Positions 20,070-28,161 of a DNA stretch of 64,000 bases are shown piece by piece. The position numbers and the translations under genes were made by a program. The stretch's first letter is position 1. Each line of letters opens with the position of its first letter. The notes below the pieces were generated by a model that had not been told where the DNA came from, made no database searches, and saw only the letters and a program-made list of their open reading frames with translations. Source of the DNA: Pantoea dispersa (lineage in GTDB: Bacteria > Pseudomonadota > Gammaproteobacteria > Enterobacterales > Enterobacteriaceae); assembly GCF_014155765.1 (NCBI RefSeq), contig NZ_SCKT01000001.1:434001-498000 (forward strand). The letters are read 5' to 3'.

Positions 20070-20966
20070 TCAGGGCACATCGTAGCCGAGTGCCGCCTTG
20101 CGAATACGGAACCACTGCTGACGATCCAGCGTCAGTTCACAGGCTTTCACTGCGTCGCTGACGCGCGCGGTTTTACCGGAACCGATAATCGGCAGCGGAC
20201 GACTGGGCAGCTTCATTACCCAGGCATACACCACCTGCTCGATATTGCTGGCACCGATCTCCTGACGCACCTGTTCCAGCTCATCGCGCAGCGGCTGGTA
20301 GTGCGGATCGTTAAACAGGCGGCCGCCACCGAGGCACGACCACGCCATCGGGCGCATACGCGTCTGCTGGCACTGGTCGAGCGTGCCGTCGAGCAGCGCT
20401 GACTGCTCCAGCGGTGAGATTTCCAGCTGGTTGGTAACCAGGCTAAACGGCAGGCGGGATTGCAGCAGCGTGAACTGCGCAGCGGTAAAGTTGGAGACGC
20501 CAAAATAACGCACCTTGCCACTCTGGTGCAGCTGCAGGAAGGCGTCGGCGATTTCATCCGCATCCATTAACGGATCCGGACGGTGAATCAACAGCAGATC
20601 GAGATAATCGGTGGCAAAGTGGCGCAGCGAATTTTCCGCACTCTGCAGGATGTGGCTGGCTTCGGTGATGTAGTGACCGATTTTATGTTCCGGTTTCGCG
20701 CGGGTGGCAATGCCGCACTTAGTGACGATTTGCAACTGCTGGCGCAGCTGCGGTGCCAGGCGCAGCGCTTCGCCGAACGCGGCTTCACAACGATAGTCGC
20801 CGTAGATGTCGGCGTGGTCAACGGTGGTGATGCCCAATGCCAGATGATGCTCAATGAACTGCACCAGCTGCTGCGGCGTCATGCCCCACTCCATCAGCCG
20901 CCAGTAACCGGCAATCAGCGGCGAAAAAGCGGGTCCCTGCGGGGCAATAGGTTGCGGTTGTAACAT
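20070..20966 (-). CDS. ydhF: Aldo/keto reductase YdhF
   Basis: YdhF is an NADPH-dependent aldo/keto reductase of unknown physiological substrate. The 298-residue TIM-barrel protein shows the catalytic Asp/Tyr region VDHADIYGDY, the lysine in IVTKCG, the histidine in LLIHRPDP, and the cofactor-binding C-terminal PIIGSGKTARVSDAVKA. It matches E. coli YdhF in length and position. It probably detoxifies or reduces small carbonyl compounds. Confidence 0.93.
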   Translation of the reverse strand: MLQPQPIAPQGPAFSPLIAGYWRLMEWGMTPQQLVQFIEHHLALGITTVDHADIYGDYRCEAAFGEALRLAPQLRQQLQIVTKCGIATRAKPEHKIGHYITEASHILQSAENSLRHFATDYLDLLLIHRPDPLMDADEIADAFLQLHQSGKVRYFGVSNFTAAQFTLLQSRLPFSLVTNQLEISPLEQSALLDGTLDQCQQTRMRPMAWSCLGGGRLFNDPHYQPLRDELEQVRQEIGASNIEQVVYAWVMKLPSRPLPIIGSGKTARVSDAVKACELTLDRQQWFRIRKAALGYDVP

Positions 20967-21031
20967 GGTTAAACTCCCTTCTGCGCAATAGCGAAAGCGC
21001 GAGTATAACCAAATGCGTACGCCGCGTTTTC

Positions 21032-21271
21032 TTAAAACAGCTCCGGTTGCTGTGGATCAGGATTTTCATCCACTTTTTGCTGACGCTGCAGGCGCAACAG
21101 GCGCTGGCGACACAGGCGCAGCACCTCGCGTTTTTGCGCATCGCTGAATTTCATCCAGTTGAAGCGCTCCTCCCGGCTGCGCAGACAGCCACGGCAATAG
21201 CCGCGCGCATCGCTCTGGCAGATACCGCGACAGGGGCTCGGAACCGGAAAAAACTCTAATTGCTCAGCCAC
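21032..21271 (-). CDS. ydhL: DUF1289 protein YdhL
   Basis: A 79-residue protein of the DUF1289 family. The motif SPCRGICQSDARGYCRGCLRSREE has four cysteines in a CxxxC...CxxC arrangement that suggests a small zinc- or Fe-S-binding site, followed by FNWMKFSDAQKREVL. E. coli has a similar gene (ydhL) in the same place. Function unknown. Confidence 0.88.
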   Translation of the reverse strand: MAEQLEFFPVPSPCRGICQSDARGYCRGCLRSREERFNWMKFSDAQKREVLRLCRQRLLRLQRQQKVDENPDPQQPELF

Positions 21272-21428
21272 ATCACCTCCGCAATGAACCTATCCACTCT
21301 TATTGATAACAGCTTAGTGACATAGTGCAAGGCATAAACCGTTATTACTGGTACTGTACACGGCGACAACCACGCCAGCTTCCGTCACCGTGGCAATAGT
21401 CAGGGAATCAATCAGGTAAGGAGACGCG

Positions 21429-21445
21429 GTTAAGGTTTTCCTCAT
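21429..21445 (+). promoter_or_regulatory. Possible PmrA box upstream of eptA
   Basis: GTTAAG-N5-CCTCAT fits the PmrA direct repeat (YTTAAK-N5-YTTAAK) at about 9 of 12 positions, about 19 bp upstream of a CATATT -10-like element (21465-21470). It is imperfect and could be chance. Confidence 0.35.
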
Positions 21446-21491
21446 CTTCAATTCATACGATTGTCATATTCCGTTATTCCGATGAGTCTCC

Positions 21492-23129
21492 ATGAAACTG
21501 ACCTCTAAGTTACAGTGTCACGACAACAGCTTTAATTTACTGGCCGCGTTGTTCTTTGTCTTTGTCCTCAATGCCCTGTTTTTACTGCGCGCGTGGGAAA
21601 TTATCCCCTACACCCGCGTGCATGATTATCTGTTCGCCGCCAGCATGCCGGTGGTGCTGGTCGCGGCGTTTTATCTGCTCTTTTCGCTGCTGGCCTGGCC
21701 GTGGATACGCAAACCGCTGCTGATTGTGCTGATTCTCGCCAGCGCCGCCGCCAACTACTTTATGCACAGCTTTGGTACGGTCATCGACACCAACATGATC
21801 GAAAACGTGTTTGAGTCGAATGCGCAGGAAACCGGCGCGCTGATGAGCCGCAACTATGTCATCTGGATGCTGCTGATGGGCATTCTTCCGGTGGCGCTGG
21901 TGTGCAGCGTCCGTATCAGCAATCGCCAGCGCTGGTGGTGGAACCTGCTGCAGCGCCTCGCCAGTGCGCTCGGTGCCGTACTGGTGATTCTGCTGATGGC
22001 CGTGCTGTTCTACAAAGACTACGCTTCGCTGATCCGCAATAACAAAGGCCTGGTGAAGATGATCACCCCTGCCAATATTGTCAGTGGCACCGGCCATTAT
22101 GTCGATCAGCGCTATCTGCAGGGCAGCCAGGCGCTGGTAAAGATTGGCGAAGATGCGAAGAAAGGTCCGCTGATCACCGCCGAGCCGAAGAAGACGCTGG
22201 TGGTGCTGGTGGTGGGCGAAACTGCGCGCGCGGAGAACTTCTCCCTCGGCGGCTATGCGCGCGACACCAACCCCCAGCTGAAAAAGCAGCAGGTGATTTA
22301 TTATCCCAACGCCAGCTCCTGCGGCACGGAAACCGCCATTTCGGTGCCGTGCATGTTCTCGAATATGCCACGCGAGCATTATGACGCGAACCTCGCCCAT
22401 CATCAGGAAGGCGTACTGGATGTGCTGGCCCATGCCGGAGTCAGCGTGCTGTGGCGCGAAAACGACGGCGGCTGCAAGGGTGCCTGCGACCGCGTGCCGC
22501 ATACCGATATGACGCAGTGGCAGCTGCCACAATACTGCCACGATGGCTTCTGCCTCGATGACGTCTTGCTGCATCGCTTTGATAACTATGTCGACAGCCT
22601 GCACAATGACGGCATCATTGTACTGCACCAGATGGGCAGCCACGGTCCGGCTTACTTTAAGCGCTATCCGGCCGCGTTCCAGCGCTTTACGCCTACCTGC
22701 GACAGCAATCAGATTCAGGATTGCGATCACCAGGCGCTGGTTAACACCTACGATAACTCGCTGCTGTATACCGACGATATGCTGAGTCGCACCATCGATA
22801 AGCTGAAGGGCCTGAGCGATCGCTTTAACGTGGCGCTGGTGTACCTGTCCGACCATGGCGAATCGCTGGGCGAACACGGCATGTACCTGCACGGTGCGCC
22901 GTACCTGTTTGCGCCGTCGCAGCAGACGCACATCCCGCTGCTGCTGTGGATGTCGCCGGGCTACGCCGCGGCGTATCACATTGATCAGGCCTGTCTGCGC
23001 CAGCAGGCGGCAGAGACAGCGGTGTCGCAGGATAATCTGTTCCACACGGTGCTCGGACTGTTCAACATCCAGACGCAGCAGTATCAGCCGCAGCTGGATA
23101 TGATCAAATCGTGCCAGAATCGCGCCTGA
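21492..23129 (+). CDS. eptA: EptA-type lipid A phosphoethanolamine transferase
   Basis: EptA-family enzymes transfer phosphoethanolamine from PE to lipid A, lowering the negative charge of LPS and the binding of cationic peptides. The 545-residue protein has about five N-terminal membrane helices (about residues 15-180) and a periplasmic sulfatase-like domain. VVGETARAENFS holds a zinc ligand, SSCGTETAISVPCMFSN the nucleophilic threonine, and LSDHGESLGEHGMYLHG further zinc ligands; many cysteines fit the known disulfides. E. coli eptA sits with basRS elsewhere; here it stands alone between ydhL and nemR. Related EptB/C functions cannot be excluded. Confidence 0.88.
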   Translation: MKLTSKLQCHDNSFNLLAALFFVFVLNALFLLRAWEIIPYTRVHDYLFAASMPVVLVAAFYLLFSLLAWPWIRKPLLIVLILASAAANYFMHSFGTVIDTNMIENVFESNAQETGALMSRNYVIWMLLMGILPVALVCSVRISNRQRWWWNLLQRLASALGAVLVILLMAVLFYKDYASLIRNNKGLVKMITPANIVSGTGHYVDQRYLQGSQALVKIGEDAKKGPLITAEPKKTLVVLVVGETARAENFSLGGYARDTNPQLKKQQVIYYPNASSCGTETAISVPCMFSNMPREHYDANLAHHQEGVLDVLAHAGVSVLWRENDGGCKGACDRVPHTDMTQWQLPQYCHDGFCLDDVLLHRFDNYVDSLHNDGIIVLHQMGSHGPAYFKRYPAAFQRFTPTCDSNQIQDCDHQALVNTYDNSLLYTDDMLSRTIDKLKGLSDRFNVALVYLSDHGESLGEHGMYLHGAPYLFAPSQQTHIPLLLWMSPGYAAAYHIDQACLRQQAAETAVSQDNLFHTVLGLFNIQTQQYQPQLDMIKSCQNRA

Positions 23130-23136
23130 GGATTGC

Positions 23137-23156
23137 ATTAGACCGACTGGTCTAAT
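23137..23156. promoter_or_regulatory. NemR operator upstream of nemR
   Basis: ATTAGACCGACTGGTCTAAT is a perfect dyad with 8-bp arms and a 4-nt centre, matching the known NemR box TAGACC-N4-GGTCTA. It overlaps a TAATAC -10-like hexamer (23153-23158), as expected for repression, and lies only 12 bp before the nemR start. Confidence 0.9.
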
Positions 23157-23168
23157 ACTCTGCCTGCC

Positions 23169-23765
23169 ATGAACAAGACAGTGCAACGCAACGAAACCCG
23201 TGAACATCTGCTCGCCACCGGCGAGCAGGTCTGCCTGCAGCGCGGTTTCACCGGCATGGGATTGAGCGAAATGCTGGCGCTGGCGGAAGTGCCTAAAGGC
23301 TCGTTTTACCACTACTTCCGCTCGAAAGAAGCGTTCGGTGTGGCGCTGCTGGAGCGCTATTTCGTCAACTATCAGCAGCAGGTTGAACAGCAGCTGACCC
23401 AGCCCGGCGTTACTGCACGCGAACGCTTATTGCAGCATTTTCGCTACGCGGAACGGCTGTTTATTGAGCAGGGTCACATCGTCGGCTGTCTGGGCGTTAA
23501 GCTTTCCGGCGAAGTGTGCGATCTGTCAGAGCCGATGCGCGATGCGCTGCAGCGCGGTGCCACGGCCATTACGGCGGCTTACGCACGCTGTCTGACGGAG
23601 GTCGCAGCCGAACAGCCGCTGCCCTATGGGCAAAGCCCGCAGCAGCTGGCGCAACGCTGTTATCTGCTGTGGCTGGGTGCCAGTCTGCAGAGCAAGATTT
23701 CACGTGAGCCCGGGCCGATTAGCCTGGCGCTCGACACCATCGAACAGTGGCTTAATCACCGCTGA
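23169..23765 (+). CDS. nemR: TetR-family electrophile-sensing repressor NemR
   Basis: NemR represses nemRA-gloA and is released by electrophiles and reactive chlorine. The 198-residue protein has the TetR helix-turn-helix at about residues 25-50 (GFTGMGLSEMLALAEVPKGSFYHYFRSKEAF). The sensor segment VGCLGVKLSGEVCDLSEPMRD keeps both conserved cysteines (family Cys106 and Cys116), and AKISR-like QSKISRE keeps the lysine linked to the sulfenamide switch. No clear Shine-Dalgarno is visible, and the likely transcription start is only a few bases before the ATG. Confidence 0.93.
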   Translation: MNKTVQRNETREHLLATGEQVCLQRGFTGMGLSEMLALAEVPKGSFYHYFRSKEAFGVALLERYFVNYQQQVEQQLTQPGVTARERLLQHFRYAERLFIEQGHIVGCLGVKLSGEVCDLSEPMRDALQRGATAITAAYARCLTEVAAEQPLPYGQSPQQLAQRCYLLWLGASLQSKISREPGPISLALDTIEQWLNHR

Positions 23766-23785
23766 TTTTTAAAAACGGCAATTTC

Positions 23786-23800
23786 TAGACGACCGGTCTA
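23786..23800. promoter_or_regulatory. Second NemR-like dyad in front of nemA
   Basis: TAGACGACCGGTCTA has the same 5-bp arms (TAGAC/GTCTA) as the nemR operator but one base less between them (N5 instead of N6). It lies between nemR and nemA, 15 bp before the nemA ATG. It may be a second NemR site. Confidence 0.6.
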
Positions 23801-23814
23801 TTACAGGAGTCATC

Positions 23815-24912
23815 ATGGCGAGTAAACAGCTGTTCACCCCGCTGAAAGTGGGCGCGATTACCGTACCTAACCGTGTATTTATGGCGCCGCTGACGCGTCT
23901 GCGCAGCATTGAACCGGGCGATATTCCTACCCCGCTGATGGCGGAGTATTATCAGCAGCGCGCCAGCGCGGGTCTGATCATTACCGAGGCCACCCAGGTT
24001 TCGTTCCAGGCGAAAGGCTACGCTGGTGCGCCGGGTTTACACACCGCGGAGCAAATTGCTGCGTGGAAAATGATTAACGAAGGCATTCACGCCGCGCACG
24101 GTCATAGCGCCGTTCAGCTGTGGCACACCGGCCGTATCTCGCATAATAGCGTGCAGCCGGATGGCAAAGCGCCGGTCGCACCGTCCGCGATCGCCGCAGG
24201 CACTCGTACCTCGCTGCGCGCCGCCGACGGCAGCGTATACCGCGAAGATACCTCCATGCCGCGTGAACTGAGCGTGGCAGAAATTCAGCAGATCGTTAAA
24301 GACTTCGGTCAGGCGGCAGCCAATGCGCGCGACGCCGACTTTGATCTGCTGGAACTGCACTCTGCGCACGGCTATCTGATGCATCAGTTCCTCGCACCGG
24401 GTTCTAACCAGCGTACCGATGAATACGGCGGTTCGATTGAGAAGCGCGGCCGTTTCGCGCTGGAAGTGGTCGATGCGTCAATTGCTAACTGGTCAGCCGA
24501 TCGCATCGGTATCCGCATCTCGCCAATTGGCGCCTTCCAGAATCTGGAAAACGGTCCGGATGAAGAAGAAGCGGCACTGTGGTACATCAGCGAACTGGGC
24601 AAGCGCGGCCTCGCCTACCTGCACCTGTCTGAGCCAGACTGGGCGGGCGGTAAGCCTTACACCGATGAGTTCCGCCAGAAAGTGCGTGCCGCCTTCCCGG
24701 GCGTGATTATCGGTGCCGGTGCCTACACCGTGGAAAAAGCGGACGACCTGATCGCGCGTGGCCTGATTGACGCGGTGGCCTTTGGCCGTGACTTCATCGC
24801 CAACCCGGATCTGGTAGCACGCCTGCAGCAGGATGCACCGCTTAACCCGCAGCGCCCGGAGAGCTTCTACGGCGGCGGCGCGGAAGGTTACACCGACTAC
24901 CCGACACTGTAA
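23815..24912 (+). CDS. nemA: N-ethylmaleimide reductase NemA (old yellow enzyme family)
   Basis: NemA is an FMN-dependent ene-reductase that reduces N-ethylmaleimide, nitro compounds and other electrophiles. The 365-residue TIM-barrel shows the OYE features: FMN-site N terminus ([15 protein letters not shown]), WHTGRISH, the substrate/FMN segment [28 protein letters not shown], and [32 protein letters not shown] near the C terminus. It follows nemR by 49 bp with a second operator-like dyad between. A strong GC hairpin follows the stop and separates it from gloA. Confidence 0.95.
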   Translation: MASKQLFTPLKVGAITVPNRVFMAPLTRLRSIEPGDIPTPLMAEYYQQRASAGLIITEATQVSFQAKGYAGAPGLHTAEQIAAWKMINEGIHAAHGHSAVQLWHTGRISHNSVQPDGKAPVAPSAIAAGTRTSLRAADGSVYREDTSMPRELSVAEIQQIVKDFGQAAANARDADFDLLELHSAHGYLMHQFLAPGSNQRTDEYGGSIEKRGRFALEVVDASIANWSADRIGIRISPIGAFQNLENGPDEEEAALWYISELGKRGLAYLHLSEPDWAGGKPYTDEFRQKVRAAFPGVIIGAGAYTVEKADDLIARGLIDAVAFGRDFIANPDLVARLQQDAPLNPQRPESFYGGGAEGYTDYPTL

Positions 24913-24918
24913 GTCAAA

Positions 24919-24945
24919 CGCGGCCGCAGCGGATGTGCGGCCGCG
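24919..24945 (+). terminator. GC-rich hairpin between nemA and gloA
   Basis: A perfect 10-bp stem CGCGGCCGCA / TGCGGCCGCG with a 7-nt loop is followed by TGCTTTCTTC, a weak T-run. It may partly end nemA transcription before gloA. Confidence 0.5.
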
Positions 24946-24970
24946 TGCTTTCTTCAGGGCATTCCCTCGC

Positions 24971-24976
24971 TATACT
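24971..24976 (+). promoter_or_regulatory. Candidate -10 of a gloA promoter
   Basis: TATACT lies 38 bp before the gloA start, downstream of the nemA hairpin, with only a weak -35 at normal spacing. It suggests gloA can be transcribed on its own. Confidence 0.4.
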
Positions 24977-25013
24977 AAGCGGGTTCCCTGATGACTTTTG
25001 AAAAGAGGATGTT

Positions 25014-25421
25014 ATGCGTTTACTTCACACTATGTTACGCGTTGGCGATCTGCAGCGCTCCATCGATTTTTACACCCGCGTGCTGGGCATGCGCGTGCTG
25101 CGTCAGAGCGAAAACACCGAATACAAATACACCCTGGCTTTCGTGGGTTACACCGAAGAGAGCGAAGGTGCGGTCATTGAGCTGACCTACAACTGGGGCG
25201 TGGATAAATACGACCTCGGCAATGCCTACGGCCACATCGCGCTGGGCGTGGATGATGTCGCGGCGACCTGCGACCGCATCCGTCAGGCGGGCGGTAACGT
25301 CACGCGTGAAGCCGGCCCGGTAAAAGGCGGCAGCACCATCATCGCTTTCGTGGAAGATCCGGACGGCTACAAAATCGAGCTGATCGAAAACAAACACGCC
25401 GGTCACGGCCTCGGCAACTAA
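25014..25421 (+). CDS. gloA: Lactoylglutathione lyase (glyoxalase I)
   Basis: GloA isomerises the hemithioacetal of methylglyoxal and glutathione to S-lactoylglutathione. The 135-residue protein has the metal ligands in their usual places: His5 (MRLLHTML), Glu56 (VIELTYNWG), His74 (YGHIALGV) and Glu122 (YKIELIEN), typical of the Ni-type bacterial enzyme. A good AGAGGATG ribosome site precedes ATG 25014. It acts with NemA against electrophiles. Confidence 0.96.
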   Translation: MRLLHTMLRVGDLQRSIDFYTRVLGMRVLRQSENTEYKYTLAFVGYTEESEGAVIELTYNWGVDKYDLGNAYGHIALGVDDVAATCDRIRQAGGNVTREAGPVKGGSTIIAFVEDPDGYKIELIENKHAGHGLGN

Positions 25422-25529
25422 TGCCGTTAGTCAGCCTGCTAATTTGCGGGCTGACTTCCCTCTCCTGCTGCACCCTGCGCCGATTTTTGCCATAATGCGC
25501 GCTGCCCCATTTCCTGCAATGAGATCCTG

Positions 25530-26198
25530 ATGTCTGAATCGAACGCCTTAAACGCTCTCCATCAACGCTTCCGTGGTTTTTATCCTGTGGTGATTGACGT
25601 TGAAACCGCCGGTTTCAATGCGCAAACCGATGCGCTGCTGGAAATCGCCGCCACTACGTTAAAAATGGATGAGGATGGCTGGCTGCACCGCGATGAAACC
25701 CTGCATTTCCACGTGGAGCCGTTCGAAGGGGCGATTCTCAATCCCGAAGCGCTGGCGTTTACCGGTATCGACCCCAGCAATCCGCTGCGCGGCGCGGTGA
25801 GTGAATATGAGGCGCTGCACGCCATTTTCAAAATGGTGCGTAAAGGCACCAAAGACAGCGGCTGTAACCGGGCGATTATCGTGGCGCACAATGCCACCTT
25901 TGATCATAATTTTCTGATGGCGGCAGCAGAGCGCACCGGCATGAAGCGTAACCCGTTCCACCCGTTCGCCACCTTTGACACCGCCGCGCTGAGCGGGCTG
26001 GTGCTGGGACAAACGGTGCTGGCGAAGGCCTGTAAAGCGGCGGGGATAGATTTTGACAGCACTCAGGCGCACTCGGCGCTGTATGATACCGAACAGACCG
26101 CCACGCTGTTTTGCGAACTGGTGAATCGCTGGAAACGCCTCGGCGGCTGGCCGCTGGCGGTGAGTGAAGAGCCGGCCGAAGACGATGCCTCCGCCTGA
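25530..26198 (+). CDS. rnt: Ribonuclease T
   Basis: RNase T is a 3'-5' exonuclease that trims tRNA-CCA ends and 5S/23S rRNA 3' ends. The 222-residue DEDDh enzyme has Exo I Asp23/Glu25 ([11 protein letters not shown]), Exo II around [12 protein letters not shown] and Exo [15 protein letters not shown] with the catalytic His and Asp. In E. coli the large helicase gene lhr follows rnt; here a bidirectional terminator and the convergent grxD follow instead. Confidence 0.96.
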   Translation: MSESNALNALHQRFRGFYPVVIDVETAGFNAQTDALLEIAATTLKMDEDGWLHRDETLHFHVEPFEGAILNPEALAFTGIDPSNPLRGAVSEYEALHAIFKMVRKGTKDSGCNRAIIVAHNATFDHNFLMAAAERTGMKRNPFHPFATFDTAALSGLVLGQTVLAKACKAAGIDFDSTQAHSALYDTEQTATLFCELVNRWKRLGGWPLAVSEEPAEDDASA

Positions 26199-26217
26199 GG
26201 CCCGTCAGACCGCAGCC

Positions 26218-26250
26218 AAAAAAAAGGCCGACACTGCTGTCGGCCTTTTT
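26218..26250. terminator. Bidirectional terminator between rnt and grxD
   Basis: AAAAAGGCCGACA / TGTCGGCCTTTTT forms a long stem with a 4-nt loop, with A-rich and T-rich flanks, serving both convergent genes. Confidence 0.92.
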
Positions 26251-26251
26251 C

Positions 26252-26584
26252 TTATTCTGCTTCTTTGTGCTTCTCAGCGGTCTCTTTGATCAGCGGTTGC
26301 AGTTCGCCGCGCTGGAACATCTCAACGATGATGTCACAGCCGCCGACCAGCTCGCCATCCACCCACAGCTGCGGGAAAGTTGGCCAGTTGGCGTATTTCG
26401 GTAACTCAGCGCGGATATCCGGATTTTGCAGAATGTCTACGTACGCAAAGCGCTCACCACAGGCAGACAGCGCCTGTACCGCCTGCGCAGAGAAACCGCA
26501 GCTTGGCAGTTTCGGCGAACCTTTCATGTACAGCAGGATCGGATTTTCTGCGATCTGGCGCTGAATTTTTTCAACAGTACTCAT
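26252..26584 (-). CDS. grxD: Monothiol glutaredoxin GrxD (Grx4)
   Basis: GrxD is a monothiol glutaredoxin that binds a glutathione-ligated 2Fe-2S cluster, often with BolA, and acts in Fe-S trafficking and iron homeostasis. The 110-residue protein has the signature CGFS (KLPSCGFSAQA, about residues 30-33) and the glutathione-site residues WPTFPQLWVDGELVGGCDI. Strand and neighbours (mepH divergent) match E. coli. Confidence 0.96.
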   Translation of the reverse strand: MSTVEKIQRQIAENPILLYMKGSPKLPSCGFSAQAVQALSACGERFAYVDILQNPDIRAELPKYANWPTFPQLWVDGELVGGCDIIVEMFQRGELQPLIKETAEKHKEAE

Positions 26585-26950
26585 TTTTGCCTTCCTTAAT
26601 CCTTCACTTCGTGTTTGTTTATTGTAGCGACTTCGCCCCGCGACTGAAAACGGGATTTTGCCTTAGCCGGCGCATATCGCCATGTTTGTTAAGTTTGCGC
26701 GCCACGAATAACATTTTCGTATCATTAATAAGCATTAATCAATTAATAATTAGCAATAATTCCGCTGGGTTAAACAGCTGAAATCGCTCATTTTTGCCCC
26801 ACTTTCAGTACCGTGACAGATTAATGGAAAAAGACCTTACCTTTTGCAAAAAAAGTGGATTAGAATTGCCCCGGTGCTGATCGTCGATCAGATTTTTCTA
26901 ACTTTACTGCGGTCTGGCTTCCTGCCGACGGCTTAACCTGTAACCGGACT
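26585..26950. other. 366-bp divergent intergenic region grxD/mepH
   Basis: No gene is evident. The middle part (26690-26860) is AT-rich. The dyad CTGATCGTCGATCAG (26877-26891) followed by ATTTTTCT lies in the likely mepH leader and could be an operator or a very small attenuator hairpin. No promoter is clear by eye. Confidence 0.3.
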
Positions 26951-27742
26951 ATGCGTTTACTGATTACGCTTTTCATACTGGCTTTTGCCCAACTGTTCTT
27001 TAATGTGGCGGCGGCTTCTCCGCATGCGCCGGTTAATGCCAGTTTGCAGAAAGCGGAGAAAAAGAACGCGCGTGAAGATGAGCGTCGCAAACGACGCCCG
27101 GTGAAAACCACCAGCAAAAAGTCACGCCTGACGTCGGTACAGAAGTTCAGGCTGAAAAAACAGCAGAAAAGCGAAACGGTACTTCAGCACACCACCCAGC
27201 GCAAATCCTCACTTAAGCTCAGTGCGAAAAAATATGGTCATCAGCGGCTGGCGAAAAAATCGCGTGACGTTGCCGTTGATGATGAAGTGCAGCAGCTGAG
27301 CGGCATTAAAATGAGCAAGGCCCACCGCCTGCGCTATCAAAAAGCACGTGAAACCGCGATGACGAAACTGATGGGCCAGCTGGGTAAACCGTATCAGTGG
27401 GGAGGCACCTCACCGCACACCGGTTTCGACTGCAGTGGTTTAGTGTGGTACGCCTACAAAGACCTGGTGAAGTTTAAATTTCCCCGCACCGCCAATGAGA
27501 TGTATCACCTGCGCGACGCCGCGCCGATCAAGCGCGAGATGCTGGAGAAAGGCGATCTGGTGTTCTTCCGCATCAACAACCGCGGCACCGCCGACCATGT
27601 CGGGGTTTATCTGGGCAATGGTAAATTCATTCAGTCTCCGCGCACCGGTAAGGATATCCAGATTAGCGCGCTGGGCGAGGATTACTGGCAGAAGCATTAC
27701 GTTGGCGCACGCCGTATGATGACGCCGAAAACCGTGCGCTAA
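26951..27742 (+). CDS. mepH: Peptidoglycan DD-endopeptidase MepH (NlpC/P60)
   Basis: MepH cleaves D-Ala-mDAP cross-links to open the sacculus during growth. The 263-residue protein has a signal peptide (about residues 1-22, ending AAA-S), a very basic linker (about residues 35-110) and an NlpC/P60 domain. The catalytic cysteine lies in FDCSGLVWYAY, and the histidine in ADHVGVYLGNGKFI. In E. coli it lies between grxD and sodB; here sodB does not follow. A bidirectional terminator and the tiny ynhF follow. Confidence 0.9.
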   Translation: MRLLITLFILAFAQLFFNVAAASPHAPVNASLQKAEKKNAREDERRKRRPVKTTSKKSRLTSVQKFRLKKQQKSETVLQHTTQRKSSLKLSAKKYGHQRLAKKSRDVAVDDEVQQLSGIKMSKAHRLRYQKARETAMTKLMGQLGKPYQWGGTSPHTGFDCSGLVWYAYKDLVKFKFPRTANEMYHLRDAAPIKREMLEKGDLVFFRINNRGTADHVGVYLGNGKFIQSPRTGKDIQISALGEDYWQKHYVGARRMMTPKTVR

Positions 27743-27759
27743 TCTCAGCGTTGCGCAAC

Positions 27760-27797
27760 AAAAAAGCCGGTGGCTGTTCAGCAGCACCGGCTTTTTT
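27760..27797. terminator. Terminator between mepH and ynhF
   Basis: AAAAAGCCGGTG / CACCGGCTTTTTT stem with a 12-nt loop, A- and T-flanked on both sides, serves the convergent mepH and ynhF. Confidence 0.85.
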
Positions 27798-27798
27798 A

Positions 27799-27888
27799 TT
27801 AATGCAGAATGGCGGTAAAGCTAAAGGCAATAATCATCAGCAGAGCAGCGGCAGTGGTGGTCAATGCCAGTTTTAAATCGGTACTCAT
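27799..27888 (-). CDS. ynhF: Small membrane protein YnhF
   Basis: This 29-residue protein reads MSTDLKLALTTTAALLMIIA then FSFTAILH. It matches E. coli YnhF (also 29 residues, same MSTDLK start and ALH/ILH end), a small inner-membrane protein encoded near purR. One membrane helix covers residues 7-27. A strong Shine-Dalgarno (AAGGAG) precedes the ATG at 27888. Function unknown; it is often missed by gene callers because of its size. Confidence 0.88.
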   Translation of the reverse strand: MSTDLKLALTTTAAALLMIIAFSFTAILH

Positions 27889-28100
27889 CACAACTCCTTA
27901 GTCACACAGTTTGCATGGTTAAATAATTTTCGCACAGTGATGGGCAAAAATCTCGTGTTATCCGCCCCGGCTTGCTAGAATCGCCGCCTTTCGTTGCGCA
28001 ACAGATTTAGCGCATGCTGCATTGACAGCCTGCTGAAGGATGTTTCCCTGCCCGATTAAGCAGATTAGCCCTGATATTCAGGGCGCAAAACCATTAGCAG

Positions 28101-28116
28101 ACGCAAACGTTTAACA
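28101..28116. promoter_or_regulatory. PurR operator upstream of purR
   Basis: ACGCAAACGTTTAACA matches the PurR box ACGCAAACGTTTGCGT, with a perfect left half and centre and a weaker right half. It lies 45 bp before the purR start, as expected for autoregulation. Confidence 0.8.
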
Positions 28117-28161
28117 ATATACTTATCAGTAAGTTGCGATAAGCCCAGGAGTACCATTTTC

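Noticed and set aside
21582-23312. 576-codon open frame antisense to eptA
   Set aside because: It mirrors a clear conserved gene; long antisense frames are common in GC-rich coding DNA. The translation is His/Arg/Gln-rich low-complexity sequence without family features.
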